A DNA stretch of 26,168 nt from Candidatus Bipolaricaulota bacterium (GCA_018399865.1 JAGYNL010000262.1:1-26168), one strand, 5' to 3'; positions 14,199-23,268 are shown, counted from the stretch's first letter. The notes: generated by a model not told the origin, from the sequence alone. A program made the numbers and translations.

Positions 14199-15029
14199 TC
14201 AATCCTTCGGCTCGCGCTTTGTACGGTCGCCCCAGTTAAGCTTTTCCTGTAACAGCTCAAAGAAGGACGGAGCATTTGCCATTCGGATTAGTCTAGTGGG
14301 TGACGAAGCACGCTTCACAGTAAGCTTGGCATCGGATGGGAGGTCGAAAGCAAAGTCTCCATCAGCGTAGATGCTCACCTGTGTATGTGTACGAACTAAC
14401 AGAACCTCATTGGCCGGGAACATCACCGGCAGGATTCCCAGCTTGTGTACAGCGAGAGGGCTTGCCAGAATACACGCTGCTGGGGGAACAATCACAGGTC
14501 CACCTGCCGACAGATTGTACGCGGTGGACCCAGTCGCTGTAGATAGAATAAGTCCATCTCCAGGATAGCTTGCTACCACTCCCTCGCCCCACAGAAGCTC
14601 AAACTCACAGAAACGAAGTGCCGAAGTCCCTGTTACTACTATATCGTTTAGCACAGTCCCGCTGCCTGCCTGAGATGAGTATGACAGACGCATCCTTTCC
14701 TCAATGACAAACGAGTCTCGAAGAACTCCTTCTAGGGCGGTGGTAAGGGAAGGAGCCTTTACTTGTGTAAGGAAACCTAGGCTGCCTAGATTCGCTCCAA
14801 GAATTGGTATGTTAGAATTCTCGAATATCGAGGCAGCGCGAAGGACTGTTCCATCCCCTCCCAAAGCAACAACAAACGCCCCCTCTTCTTCGGAGAAGCC
14901 TGGACGATCAGGATCGACAAGTATGGTTTCGATATGCTTCAGTTGTGCCCATGCCTTTAGCACGGCAAGGGTCCGCAGCGCTCCCTTTTTAACAGTGTTA
15001 GCAACGATGTAAATCTTCCTAATATTCAT
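14199..15029 (-). CDS. nadK: NAD kinase
   Basis: 276 residues, normal length for bacterial PpnK/NadK. It phosphorylates NAD to NADP with ATP or polyphosphate. VALGGDGTVLRAA has the family GGDG at 57-60, followed by GANLGSLGFLT (78-88), the GDGLILSTATGSTAYNLSAGGP substrate-binding stretch near 155-175 and a basic C-terminus. ATG at 15029 with only a weak purine-rich site. It lies 24 nt after the permease gene on the same strand, so it is the fourth gene of the NitT/TauT-type importer operon, an unusual place for this housekeeping gene. Confidence 0.95.
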   Translation of the reverse strand: MNIRKIYIVANTVKKGALRTLAVLKAWAQLKHIETILVDPDRPGFSEEEGAFVVALGGDGTVLRAASIFENSNIPILGANLGSLGFLTQVKAPSLTTALEGVLRDSFVIEERMRLSYSSQAGSGTVLNDIVVTGTSALRFCEFELLWGEGVVASYPGDGLILSTATGSTAYNLSAGGPVIVPPAACILASPLAVHKLGILPVMFPANEVLLVRTHTQVSIYADGDFAFDLPSDAKLTVKRASSPTRLIRMANAPSFFELLQEKLNWGDRTKREPKD

Positions 15030-15053
15030 CTATTCTCGTCTTCTCACGGGCTT

Positions 15054-15818
15054 TCATTTAACGGACCTTCTTTTAACATATTTCCAACGACAGGCAATTC
15101 GCTCGATAACATCCACTGCCACATACAAAAGAAGGCCAAGCATTGCCATTGCCACTATCCCCGCAAATGCCTTATCTCTCCTGAACAACATATTCTTGTT
15201 GATAAATGAGCCTAGACCGGTTCCCAAGGCCGCTTGCGTTTCTGCAATATAGAGAAAGGCAATACCTAGCCCAATACTCACTCGAACACTGGTAAGGATT
15301 TCCGGTAATGTTGCCGGCACAATCACGTGCCAGTACACCTGCCAGCGCGTCGCCCCTGCTGAGACCACACTAGTTACATGCTCCTCATCGATGTTTTTGG
15401 CAGCCCCTTGTGCCGAAACGAGGATTTGAAAGAACAGAACAAGGGCTACCATTACCACTTTGGTAGCACTCCCTGTTCCGAATACCACAAACAAGAACAG
15501 GATAAGGGCAACCTGCGGAATAGGATAAGTGATGTAGATAATTGGGGAGAAGAAACGATCAAGCGCTGGTTCGCGGCCAATCACTAGGCCAAGAGGCATT
15601 GCTCCAGCTAGTGAAATTAGTATCGCCAGTACAAGACGCCAGGCGCTGGCTGCAAAGTTGCGCTGCAGTTCAGCAGCATTTTTCACCACCTGGGACAAAG
15701 CATCAAATGGACCGGGAAGCAGGGCAGCATTGTTGATGGCGTTAACAGCAACGCTAGCCATTTCCCATAAAAATAGAAGCGTGGCAAGGCTGACGATATA
15801 AGTTAAGACGCGTTTCAT
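15054..15818 (-). CDS. ABC importer permease, NitT/TauT (SsuC/TauC/ThiX-like) type
   Basis: 254 residues with about six membrane helices: an N-terminal helix (TYIVSLATLLFLWEMAS), AWRLVLAILISLAGAMPLGL, and the central ITYPIPQVALILFLFVVFGTGS that is characteristic of the SsuC/TauC group. The ATPase-docking loop is SVVSAGATRWQVYWHVIVPATLPEIL. The start overlaps the ATPase stop by 4 nt. Forms the channel with the neighbouring ATPase and binding protein. Confidence 0.92.
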   Translation of the reverse strand: MKRVLTYIVSLATLLFLWEMASVAVNAINNAALLPGPFDALSQVVKNAAELQRNFAASAWRLVLAILISLAGAMPLGLVIGREPALDRFFSPIIYITYPIPQVALILFLFVVFGTGSATKVVMVALVLFFQILVSAQGAAKNIDEEHVTSVVSAGATRWQVYWHVIVPATLPEILTSVRVSIGLGIAFLYIAETQAALGTGLGSFINKNMLFRRDKAFAGIVAMAMLGLLLYVAVDVIERIACRWKYVKRRSVK

Positions 15819-16546
15819 CTTTCTAGAGCCTCTCGCAATTGTGATATCACTGCCCGGAAGGCCGACGTTTCACGGTAGTCAAGCCTCCCCATCTCTTTGT
15901 TGTCTACGATTCTGCTTATCCGTGCAGGGCGATCTGTAAGCACAATAATCCTTGCGCCAAGGAACGCTGCCTCTTCGATATTGTGCGTCACCAGTATCAG
16001 AGAGAAGCCATTTTCGTGCCACAAATTGAGAAACAGGTCTTGAATCTTCTCGCGCGTTAAGGTATCCAATGAAGCTAACGGTTCATCCATTAGCATGACC
16101 GATGGTGAAGTGGATAAAGCACGGGCGATTCCAACCCGTCGCTTCATTCCTTCAGAAAGCTCAGCAGGAAAGCGCGACATCACGTTGTCCAGCCCAAGAT
16201 GAGCCAAAACCTCGGCTGAATTCTGCCTCGGAAAATCGCCATTGAGTAACAACGAGAGATTGGCGTTCTGCCACACCGTCTTCCAGGGAAGAAGGCCGGC
16301 ATTTTGAAGGATCAAAGCAATTTCCCGTCTAGGCGCAGTTACCTCTTCTCCGGCAATTGTGATAGTCCCCGAATGTGGCTTGAAAAGACCACACAAAGCA
16401 AACAGCAGCGACGTCTTCCCGCACCCGGAAGGACCGATCAGAGCCAGGCTATCACCCTTATCCAGGTGAAAAGAGATGTTTTCAACTGCCCGTACGGTCT
16501 TCTCTCCTTTTCCATAATCAATGGTTACTCCATCTACATATATCAT
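15815..16546 (-). CDS. ABC importer ATPase, NitT/TauT (SsuB/TauB/ThiZ-like) type
   Basis: 243 residues. Walker A GPSGCGKTS (38-46), Q-loop with the group-typical LQNAGLLPWKTV (80-91), signature LSEGM (130-134, Glu and Met where LSGGQ is canonical), Walker B MLMDEPLASLD (151-161) and the H-loop VTHN. All catalytic residues are present. Overlaps by 4 nt with both the binding-protein gene before it and the permease gene after it, so the three are translationally coupled. Confidence 0.93.
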   Translation of the reverse strand: MIYVDGVTIDYGKGEKTVRAVENISFHLDKGDSLALIGPSGCGKTSLLFALCGLFKPHSGTITIAGEEVTAPRREIALILQNAGLLPWKTVWQNANLSLLLNGDFPRQNSAEVLAHLGLDNVMSRFPAELSEGMKRRVGIARALSTSPSVMLMDEPLASLDTLTREKIQDLFLNLWHENGFSLILVTHNIEEAAFLGARIIVLTDRPARISRIVDNKEMGRLDYRETSAFRAVISQLREALER

Positions 16547-17565
16547 TTTACGAATTGATCAGTAGTCACATCCTCGTAAACTGGATGTTTCCATGTGTAA
16601 CCTTTCCACTGCTCCCATGCAACAACATCCTCAAATTTGTCCTTGGGGAGCATCGCCGGATATGGAAAGCAAGGTATGTCAAATTTGTCAAGAATGCCTT
16701 CGGGAACGCTCTCTTCTGTTAGTCCGGGGAAGAATAGCGAAAGAGCAATATCAATTCCTTCCCTCATCAATTCGTCTCTGGTTGTTCGATTTATCTTATC
16801 AATAGCCTCTCGGTAAACATCATAAAATTTGCCAACTACACCAGGGTATTTGTCGACCATTTCCCTACGGAAAATTACAACGCTAGGTAAAATTTCAATC
16901 CCCTCGAAATCTGACAGGTGAATAAGCTTTGTGCCTGGCTTTAGCGGGGGATATTCACATAGGTAGGTTATGTAGGGCTCTGGTAGAACAGCCGCATACA
17001 AAGAGCCAAGGTTGAGGAACATAGACAGCTGCAGCATGTTGTTCCAATAGGAATAATGCTTATCCGGATCCACAGTGTGACCCAGGCTTATAAGCAATGA
17101 GTCAAGCGCATACTCTATATCACTCATTTCGGTGATTCCAATCGACCTCAGCGTGTTTCCCGCCTCTGTCCGATCAAGCAAATCGTCCACTGATTCTATT
17201 CGGAAGTAACTCTGGGTCAGAAGAGCTAAACTTCCTGTCTGCTGTGGTTGATATGCGATACTGGTGATCAAAACGTCAACACCGTTAGCAACAAGCAAGA
17301 TGGCGGTTGATACATCACATATCATCGCATCGATTTCACCTGCCATCAGGGCCAGCGTACGGGCTTGGTTATCACTTAAGCCAACCACCTCTACTTCAAG
17401 TCCATTCTGTGCAAACATATCCCATCCGTTAGCGAAAGCTATGGGAAGGCAACCCATCACCGGGGGTAGACTGAGGTGCAGCCGTGGGGCAGCAGTTACT
17501 ACAATAAAGGATGTGAAAATGAGTATGGCAAACAACAAAAATACGAATCGACAAAAACGAATCAT
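16543..17565 (-). CDS. ABC importer substrate-binding protein, NMT1/THI5-like (NitT/TauT type)
   Basis: 340 residues. A signal peptide (hydrophobic about 7-24, ending VVTAAPRL) without a lipobox cysteine, so a soluble periplasmic protein. The fold is indicated by FANGWDMFAQNGLEVEVV, LMAGEIDAMICDVSTAILLVANG and the later PGVVGKFYDVYREAI stretch, all in the positions of NMT1-type proteins. The group binds nitrate, sulfonates, thiamine pyrimidine precursors or riboflavin; nothing here, including the leader, settles the ligand. ATG at 17565 with AAGGAGG 5 nt upstream. Confidence 0.88.
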   Translation of the reverse strand: MIRFCRFVFLLFAILIFTSFIVVTAAPRLHLSLPPVMGCLPIAFANGWDMFAQNGLEVEVVGLSDNQARTLALMAGEIDAMICDVSTAILLVANGVDVLITSIAYQPQQTGSLALLTQSYFRIESVDDLLDRTEAGNTLRSIGITEMSDIEYALDSLLISLGHTVDPDKHYSYWNNMLQLSMFLNLGSLYAAVLPEPYITYLCEYPPLKPGTKLIHLSDFEGIEILPSVVIFRREMVDKYPGVVGKFYDVYREAIDKINRTTRDELMREGIDIALSLFFPGLTEESVPEGILDKFDIPCFPYPAMLPKDKFEDVVAWEQWKGYTWKHPVYEDVTTDQFVK

Positions 17566-17601
17566 ACGTTCCTCCTTGACTATTACAACACGTATTTACC
17601 G

Positions 17602-17629
17602 ATTATACTGCACCCATCTTAATCAACAA
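17602..17629 (-). promoter_or_regulatory. Promoter of the NMT1-type importer/NAD kinase operon
   Basis: On the minus strand TTGTTG (17624-17629), 16 nt, TATAAT (17602-17607). Leader of about 30 nt, too short for a riboswitch, so no TPP-type control is present. Confidence 0.65.
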
Positions 17630-17643
17630 CTGGAAACCGGCTA

Positions 17644-17750
17644 ATGATCAAAGCCAGGACCGGCTATCATTCTTCGTCATACCCCCGCACCTGCAACGAT
17701 GTCGCTAGCTTGCAGCACGACAATTCTTACTAAGAGAAAGCTTTGATCAT
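17644..17750. repeat. Nested inverted repeats in the divergent intergenic region
   Basis: ATGATCAAAGC at 17644-17654 is exactly complementary to GCTTTGATCAT at 17740-17750, 85 bp apart. Inside it CTGCAA (17691-17696) pairs with TTGCAG (17710-17715). The region separates the importer operon from the exporter genes and has no ORF. It may be a paired operator, a structured leader of the exporter mRNA or a mobile-element scar. Confidence 0.5.
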
Positions 17751-17763
17751 AGGATCTTTGGTA

Positions 17764-19545
17764 ATGACGGGCGCTTTACGTGTATTGGTTTTCGGGGTAC
17801 GATCTACATCCATGAATCGATTGAGCGGATGGTTGTGGAAATATCGGGGACGGATCCTGCTGGGATTCGTATCTTTGTTGGTTGTTGACGGGGCTACGCT
17901 CATTGTGCCTCTGGTAATAAGGGAAGCCATAGACCGTCTGGCTAGCGGCCAAGGCGGGCTGCTGATGAGCGGAGTGTACATCATTAGCCTCGCTGCCGTT
18001 GCTATGGCTTTCCGCTTTCTTTGGCGGTACTTCCTCATCGGAAGCGCTCGCCAAATTGAACGTGACCTTCGCCAAAAGCTCTACAATCACCTGCTTCGCC
18101 TGTCTGCGTCCTTCTATAATGAACGCAAGACAGGCGATCTGATGGCTCACGCAACAAATGATATAGATGCAGTCAGCCGCGCCTGTGGATTCGGTGTTCT
18201 GACTGTAGCGGATCCCTTGTTTATGATCCCAGTTGCACTGGGGATAATGCTTACCATCAATCCGCGCCTAACTCTGTACGCGATAATCCCCCTGCCAGTA
18301 CTGACCGTTTTCATGCTTACATTTGGCAGAATGATCCATCACCGATTTGAGGTGGTGCAAGAGGCTTTTTCCGACCTGATGGAGAAGGTAAGAGAAAACG
18401 TGGCCGGTATAAGCGTTGTTAAATCGTTCGTGCAGGAAGAAGGAACTCAGCGAAATTTTGCTGAAACAAACAGCGATTTTATCGACAAAAACATGTCTTT
18501 AGTTCGGGTCATGGGCTTGTTTCACCCGCTAATTACACTGCTAGGGGGAGCAACCATGGCCATCATCCTGTGGGTGGGGGGAGTGGGTGTAATAACCGGC
18601 TCCATCTCCCTAGGGGATTTCGTAGCATTCAACCAGTACCTTACAATGTTAATCTGGCCAATGATATCATTGGGATGGGCGGTAAATGTTATACAGCGCG
18701 GACGAGCATCACTTGAGCGCATCAACCGTCTCCTTGTTTCCTGCCCCGAAATCGTCGGTCCACCACACCCGCAAATCGCTGAAGGATCAAGAATAGATAT
18801 CGAAAACCTCACTTTCTCATACCCATCGCGTAATGGAGACACCCCAGCAATCTCTGATATAAACCTATCAATTGAGGAAGGAACCACCCTGGGTGTAGTA
18901 GGATTAACTGGTGCAGGGAAAAGCTCTCTAGTGCGGTTAATCCCGCGCATATTCGATCCCCCACCGGGCAGTGTACGCATTGGCGGAAAGGACGTACGCC
19001 AACTTGATCTGGCAAGACTGCGGCAAATGATCGGTTTTGTTCCCCAAGATCCTTTCTTGTTCTCCGCCTCAATAAGGGAGAACATCGCCTTTGGTAACCC
19101 TTCAGCTAGCCAACAGGAAGTAGAAACCGTAGCTCAACTTGCCGGCATCCACGATGAGATTATCGCTTTCCCTGAAAGGTACGAAGCCAGGGTAGGAGAG
19201 CGGGGAATCGCCCTCTCCGGAGGCCAAAAGCAAAGAGTAGCAATAGCTCGTGCTCTGTTGATAGATGCTAACATCCTCATATTTGACGACCCTCTTTCCG
19301 CTGTTGATGCAGAGCGCGAGACGTTTATCTTGAGAAACCTACGTAAGTTCTTCCAGGGGCGGACCACTATCGTGATCGCTCATAGGCTGTCCGCGGTAAT
19401 GCATGCCGACTGGGTAATAGTTGTAGATAAAGGACGAATTGTTGAACGTGGAACACATGCACAACTGCTGGATAAGCAAGGAATCTACAGCAGGATATGG
19501 GCCCTGCAGCAAGCAGAGAAGGAGGTGAACCGTGAGTCATCATGA
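17764..19545 (+). CDS. Heterodimeric ABC exporter, subunit with degenerate ATP site (TM287/LmrC-like)
   Basis: About 593 residues: a six-helix ABC_membrane domain (to about residue 320) and a C-terminal nucleotide-binding domain. Walker A GLTGAGKSS (near 383), signature LSGGQKQR (near 487), Walker B ILIFDDPLSAVD (near 509) and the H-loop IAHR. The residue after Walker B is Asp where the catalytic Glu is expected. This marks the degenerate-site half of type IV heterodimeric exporters such as TM287/288. Such proteins pump hydrophobic drugs, lipids or peptides outward. Start uncertain: ATG at 17764 has AGGA at 9 nt, while ATG at 17812 (MNRLSGWLWKYRG) matches the usual family start but has a poor ribosome site. 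Overlaps the next gene by 14 nt. Confidence 0.92.
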   Translation: MTGALRVLVFGVRSTSMNRLSGWLWKYRGRILLGFVSLLVVDGATLIVPLVIREAIDRLASGQGGLLMSGVYIISLAAVAMAFRFLWRYFLIGSARQIERDLRQKLYNHLLRLSASFYNERKTGDLMAHATNDIDAVSRACGFGVLTVADPLFMIPVALGIMLTINPRLTLYAIIPLPVLTVFMLTFGRMIHHRFEVVQEAFSDLMEKVRENVAGISVVKSFVQEEGTQRNFAETNSDFIDKNMSLVRVMGLFHPLITLLGGATMAIILWVGGVGVITGSISLGDFVAFNQYLTMLIWPMISLGWAVNVIQRGRASLERINRLLVSCPEIVGPPHPQIAEGSRIDIENLTFSYPSRNGDTPAISDINLSIEEGTTLGVVGLTGAGKSSLVRLIPRIFDPPPGSVRIGGKDVRQLDLARLRQMIGFVPQDPFLFSASIRENIAFGNPSASQQEVETVAQLAGIHDEIIAFPERYEARVGERGIALSGGQKQRVAIARALLIDANILIFDDPLSAVDAERETFILRNLRKFFQGRTTIVIAHRLSAVMHADWVIVVDKGRIVERGTHAQLLDKQGIYSRIWALQQAEKEVNRESS

Positions 19546-21598
19546 TGAGTATCTGGACGAGATAACAGGCAAAGCCTTCGACTTACGGCTAATGCGCCGC
19601 ATGTTTCACTTCCTGAAACCCTACTGGCGAGTATTCCTAGTATGCATTCTGTTAATCCTTGTCCTTACCGGAATTCAAACGCTACTACCCTACATCACAA
19701 AGATTGCCATAGATGAATTTCTTACACTTACTTACGCCATTGTCACACTAGACGAGCCGCCATCCATGGGCCAGCCAATAGCCCTAGGAGACAATCGATA
19801 TCTTGTATCGATGGAACACGTTACATCTAAGCAGAGCGAGGCTTGGGAACTATTAGGAGATCTATCTGCAAAGCGCTACTTGTTTATTCAGCAAGGAAGC
19901 GCACACCAGGATGTGGTTAGTCGCTATCCTGAGGCATTTACTCCTGTTGCTACGGGCTTCTTCGCTTCAGAGGACCAACTGCATAGTCTCCCTGCATCAG
20001 AGACCATCGCGCTGCGGCAGAGCGCGGTTGCTGGCGTCATCCGATTAGCAATCCTGTTTGCCATCGCCCTTGTAGTTCGCTTCCTATTCGGAGTAGGACA
20101 GGTTTATCTGCTTCAACTAACCGGCCAGAAGGTGATGTATGACATGCGCCGCGAGATCTTTGGCCACATTCTACATCTCCCGCTTTCCTATTTCGATCGC
20201 AACCCTGTGGGCCGGCTCGTAACTCGGGTTACAAACGATGTCGCGGCAATAAACGAGATGTTCACTTCCATGCTTGTAAACCTGTTCCGAGACACCTTTC
20301 TCATCTTCGCTGTCATAGGAATTATGTTTTCCTTGCAATGGCAGGTTTCATTGCTAGTCCTGGCGCTTTTGCCCTTTGTCATGCTGGCGGCAGTGGAGTT
20401 TCGCAAACGCGTGCGCGCCGCGTATCGAGAAGTACGCCGACAGATTGCCAGACTGAATGCCAATCTTCAGGAATCAATATCCGGCATAAGGATCATCCAG
20501 GTGTTTGTGCAGGAGGTCAAGGCAAACCAGCGCTTTCAAAAGATAAACCTAGATAAGTACAAAGCCAACATGCGCCAGCTACTTACATTTGCCATATTTC
20601 GTCCTTTGATGAGCTTCCTCAGCTCGTTCGCCATTGCTCTGGTCATTTGGTATGGGGGACGAAATGTTCTCCTGGGAAGCCTCTCCTTGGGTGCCTTGAC
20701 CGCGTTTATTCAGTACGTACGCATGCTGTTTGAGCCCATCCTAGAACTCTCAGAAGGCTACAATGTGCTTCAAGCCGCCATGGCTGCCGCTGAAAGGATC
20801 TTCATCCTACTTGACGAGCCAGAGGAGGATCGAGGCGGAACTAAGAAGATCGAGAACGTTCAAGGCGAGATAGAGTTTCGTCACGTGTGGTTTGCCTACA
20901 ATAACACAGACTGGGTGCTAAAAGATGTGTCCTTTGTTGCCAAACCCGGCTCCAGGGTTGCCATTGTGGGGCCAACCGGCTCCGGGAAAACAACTATAAT
21001 ACGCCTATTACTGCGGCTGTACCCCATCCAGAAGGGACAGATATTACTGGATGGAATTCCTATCCAACAACTTGATCTTGCTTTCCTCCGATCCCGCATG
21101 GCTGTGGTCCTACAAGACGTGTTCCTTTTCTCTGGGGACATTTTGGAGAACATCCGCTTACATTCAGGAATCCAAGCAGAGGAAGCAATCGACGCGGCCC
21201 GCTTCGCCAATGCTGATTTTGTGGAAGACTTGCCAGAAAGGTATGCAACCGAGGTGAAAGAACGCGGAGTAACACTCTCTGTGGGTGAGCGACAGCTGCT
21301 TTCCTTTGCCCGGGCAGTGGCCTTCAAGCCCGAGATCCTGGTCCTGGATGAGGCAACCGCAAGCATCGATTCTCACACAGAAAGCCTGATCCAGAATTCG
21401 CTGAAAAGGATCATGGAGGGAAGAACTTCCCTGATTATCGCTCACCGTCTATCCACAATTCGCCAATCTGATAACATTATCGTATTGCACCACGGCAAAA
21501 TCGTGGAAGAGGGAACTCACAAGGAGCTTATCACCCTAAACGGCCTCTACGCAGCTCTTCACGCCATGCAGTTTGCTAACTCGAGTGTAGAAGAGTAA
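19532..21598 (+). CDS. Heterodimeric ABC exporter, catalytic subunit with extracellular insertion (TM288/LmrD-like)
   Basis: 688 residues. Walker A GPTGSGKTT (near 483), Walker B ILVLDEATASID with the catalytic Glu (near 606) and H-loop IAHR. The signature is LSVGERQ, not LSGGQ, so the site it completes with the partner is the degenerate one. Between helix 1 (about 33-56) and helix 2 (about 167-190) sits an extra, non-hydrophobic segment of about 100 residues that must lie outside the membrane. An insertion here is known in several heterodimeric exporters and explains why this subunit is about 100 residues longer than its partner. GTG start with a near-perfect AAGGAGGTG 4-5 nt upstream, inside the end of the first gene. 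Confidence 0.92.
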   Translation: MSHHDEYLDEITGKAFDLRLMRRMFHFLKPYWRVFLVCILLILVLTGIQTLLPYITKIAIDEFLTLTYAIVTLDEPPSMGQPIALGDNRYLVSMEHVTSKQSEAWELLGDLSAKRYLFIQQGSAHQDVVSRYPEAFTPVATGFFASEDQLHSLPASETIALRQSAVAGVIRLAILFAIALVVRFLFGVGQVYLLQLTGQKVMYDMRREIFGHILHLPLSYFDRNPVGRLVTRVTNDVAAINEMFTSMLVNLFRDTFLIFAVIGIMFSLQWQVSLLVLALLPFVMLAAVEFRKRVRAAYREVRRQIARLNANLQESISGIRIIQVFVQEVKANQRFQKINLDKYKANMRQLLTFAIFRPLMSFLSSFAIALVIWYGGRNVLLGSLSLGALTAFIQYVRMLFEPILELSEGYNVLQAAMAAAERIFILLDEPEEDRGGTKKIENVQGEIEFRHVWFAYNNTDWVLKDVSFVAKPGSRVAIVGPTGSGKTTIIRLLLRLYPIQKGQILLDGIPIQQLDLAFLRSRMAVVLQDVFLFSGDILENIRLHSGIQAEEAIDAARFANADFVEDLPERYATEVKERGVTLSVGERQLLSFARAVAFKPEILVLDEATASIDSHTESLIQNSLKRIMEGRTSLIIAHRLSTIRQSDNIIVLHHGKIVEEGTHKELITLNGLYAALHAMQFANSSVEE

Positions 21599-21649
21599 AC
21601 ACCCCTTACCGACCCCAGCTTCGCGCCTGCTAACCTTGATCATCTTGAT

Positions 21650-22663
21650 CTAAGCTTCCAGGGCTTGTCGACGAAGATCAATGCCAGGACGCAGATCTTT
21701 CTCGTACAGGTCGTCTTGCCGGGTTGGGCGCATCCCCGCCCTTTCATAGACCCGGTTCGCGCCGGTAAGGCTAGTAGCGTCAACCCCTAGACCAACCCTT
21801 TTCTTACCCCGTCTGCCAAACTCAGCAAACAGATGATTCAACAAGGCTATCGCTACGCCTCGCCGGCGCCAGGGCCTTCTAACCCCCAAGATATCCACCC
21901 AACCCATCTGCGGATCCTCCGTCTCCTTAGGCCAACAAAGAGCCATACCAACAATCTGCTCTTTCTCTATGGCTAGAAACCAAAGGGAGGGATCGAAGTT
22001 ATGGTCACTTGTGATCCAATGCCTCCAGAAGCCTATTCGCTGCTCCAAAGGCGCATCTACATCTCCCCAATGATCCTTAAACGCATCCTGCACAGCTATG
22101 ATGGTTGGCTCTAGATCCTTAGAGGGATCAAAAACGCGCACGGTGATACCATCAGGCCATTGTGACTGAAAGGCTCTTTCTGCAAGTTCTATTTCCATGC
22201 GATAGAAATGACGCACCAGCCTATATCCATATTTCCTCAGCAGAGCCTGAGTCCGTTTATCCTTGGAGTTTATCGATTGGCTAAGGGTAACCTTGGCCTC
22301 CATCGGGGCCTTATCGATGGCAAGCCGCGCCCTTTCTTCTTCCCACTGTAGCAGAAAGGAACCGATACCCAATCCAAGGTAATCAGGATGCACTCGGCCC
22401 CAACTATGTACACTCACATGCGGCTTCCGGGCATCCCATACCTCAGCGTATCCTACCAGATCACCATCATTACTTATTACAACTCGTGTGTCAGTATCCA
22501 GATTGAACAACGGGGTTTTCCACTCTACACCTTGATCATGCACATCGTGTTTTTTAACCCCTAGAAGATCTAGCGAACAAGCATTAAATAATGATACAGT
22601 TCTTTCCAAATCGCTCATCATTGCCGGACGAACGGTGAAGTCGCGTGGCATATATAATGACAT
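21650..22663 (-). CDS. Tandem-domain GNAT N-acetyltransferase
   Basis: 337 residues with two GNAT folds. The first (about 8-150) has the acetyl-CoA loop RVHPDYLGLGIGSFLL; the second (about 172-320) has VRRPWRRRGVAIALLNHLF followed by LGVDATSLTGANRVYERAGM, the usual GNAT motif B. The layout is like mycothiol synthase and many unassigned double GNATs; in those one domain is often inactive. No neighbour suggests a substrate. ATG at 22663 has AGGAG 5 nt upstream. Converges with the exporter genes, 51 nt apart, without an obvious terminator. Confidence 0.85.
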   Translation of the reverse strand: MSLYMPRDFTVRPAMMSDLERTVSLFNACSLDLLGVKKHDVHDQGVEWKTPLFNLDTDTRVVISNDGDLVGYAEVWDARKPHVSVHSWGRVHPDYLGLGIGSFLLQWEEERARLAIDKAPMEAKVTLSQSINSKDKRTQALLRKYGYRLVRHFYRMEIELAERAFQSQWPDGITVRVFDPSKDLEPTIIAVQDAFKDHWGDVDAPLEQRIGFWRHWITSDHNFDPSLWFLAIEKEQIVGMALCWPKETEDPQMGWVDILGVRRPWRRRGVAIALLNHLFAEFGRRGKKRVGLGVDATSLTGANRVYERAGMRPTRQDDLYEKDLRPGIDLRRQALEA

Positions 22664-22793
22664 CTTAACTCCTTATAGTAATCATATTAACGAATCGAAG
22701 CTGGTTTAATGGAAGACAGTTATCTAGGTATCAGCGCTTAGGGGATTTCTGTAGCTTGATGCTTCTTTAATATAAGTACCAAGCTAATAACGC

Positions 22794-22865
22794 TTATCGT
22801 GAGGTCTCTCCGGAAAGCCCACAGGAAGCGCCCATCAAATAGCTTTTATTTGTTTTGGTAATCAT
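22794..22865 (-). CDS. Possible 23-residue leader peptide upstream of the GNAT gene
   Basis: ATG at 22865 with a GGGAGG 6 nt upstream, about 65 nt after a well-formed promoter. Encodes a short peptide beginning MITKTNKSYLMG and ending GETSR. It could be a leader peptide of an attenuator, an uncharacterised small protein or the dead start of a lost gene. I recognise no family. Confidence 0.3.
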   Translation of the reverse strand: MITKTNKSYLMGASCGLSGETSR

Positions 22866-22936
22866 ATCTCGCCTCCCTATAGGTACTCTAAACAGGATGC
22901 CCAATTGCATCGTATGCCCTGTTACAGGTTTCAAGT

Positions 22937-22964
22937 ATTATATTGACCAGACTCATCAAGTCAA
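22937..22964 (-). promoter_or_regulatory. Promoter reading toward the GNAT gene
   Basis: On the minus strand TTGACT (22959-22964), 16 nt, TATAAT (22937-22942). Transcription would start near 22930, giving a leader of about 265 nt with the GATGC/GCATC hairpin near 22891-22906 flanked by AACAG/CTGTT. Confidence 0.65.
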
Positions 22965-23268
22965 ATCTGGAGCTTTCAGGCCAAACCATAATCGAAAAGT
23001 CGGCCATTTCCAGTAAACGAGCCTTACATTACTCCCGCGGCCTTGAAGACCACTTTTCCTAGGCCCGGTTTCTGCGCTTCATAGCAGTTTATAAAGCACT
23101 TGAGACCCCCAGTAACACGCAAAAAAGCATCAGCCACACAATCCTTCCATGCCAAGAAAGACATCACTAGCTCCAGCCGTGTTCCCAATGCTGTGCTCAA
23201 TCCTCATACAAAAGATCAAAAATGACGTGCAAGAATTTGCGTAGCTATCCCGCTCTCCTCCTTCCCAG

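Noticed and set aside
17566..17643. TPP riboswitch for the NMT1-type importer
   Set aside because: The predicted leader is only about 30 nt and no TPP core is visible.
17652..17671. Direct repeat ACCGGCTA near 17636 and 17659
   Set aside because: Short and imperfect beyond eight bases; likely chance within the inverted-repeat region.
18522..19085. A 187-residue minus-strand ORF
   Set aside because: Lies fully inside the first exporter gene on the other strand and shows no domain.
21599..21649. Bidirectional terminator between the exporter and GNAT genes
   Set aside because: Only short TTGATC repeats, no GC-rich stem with a T-run in either direction.
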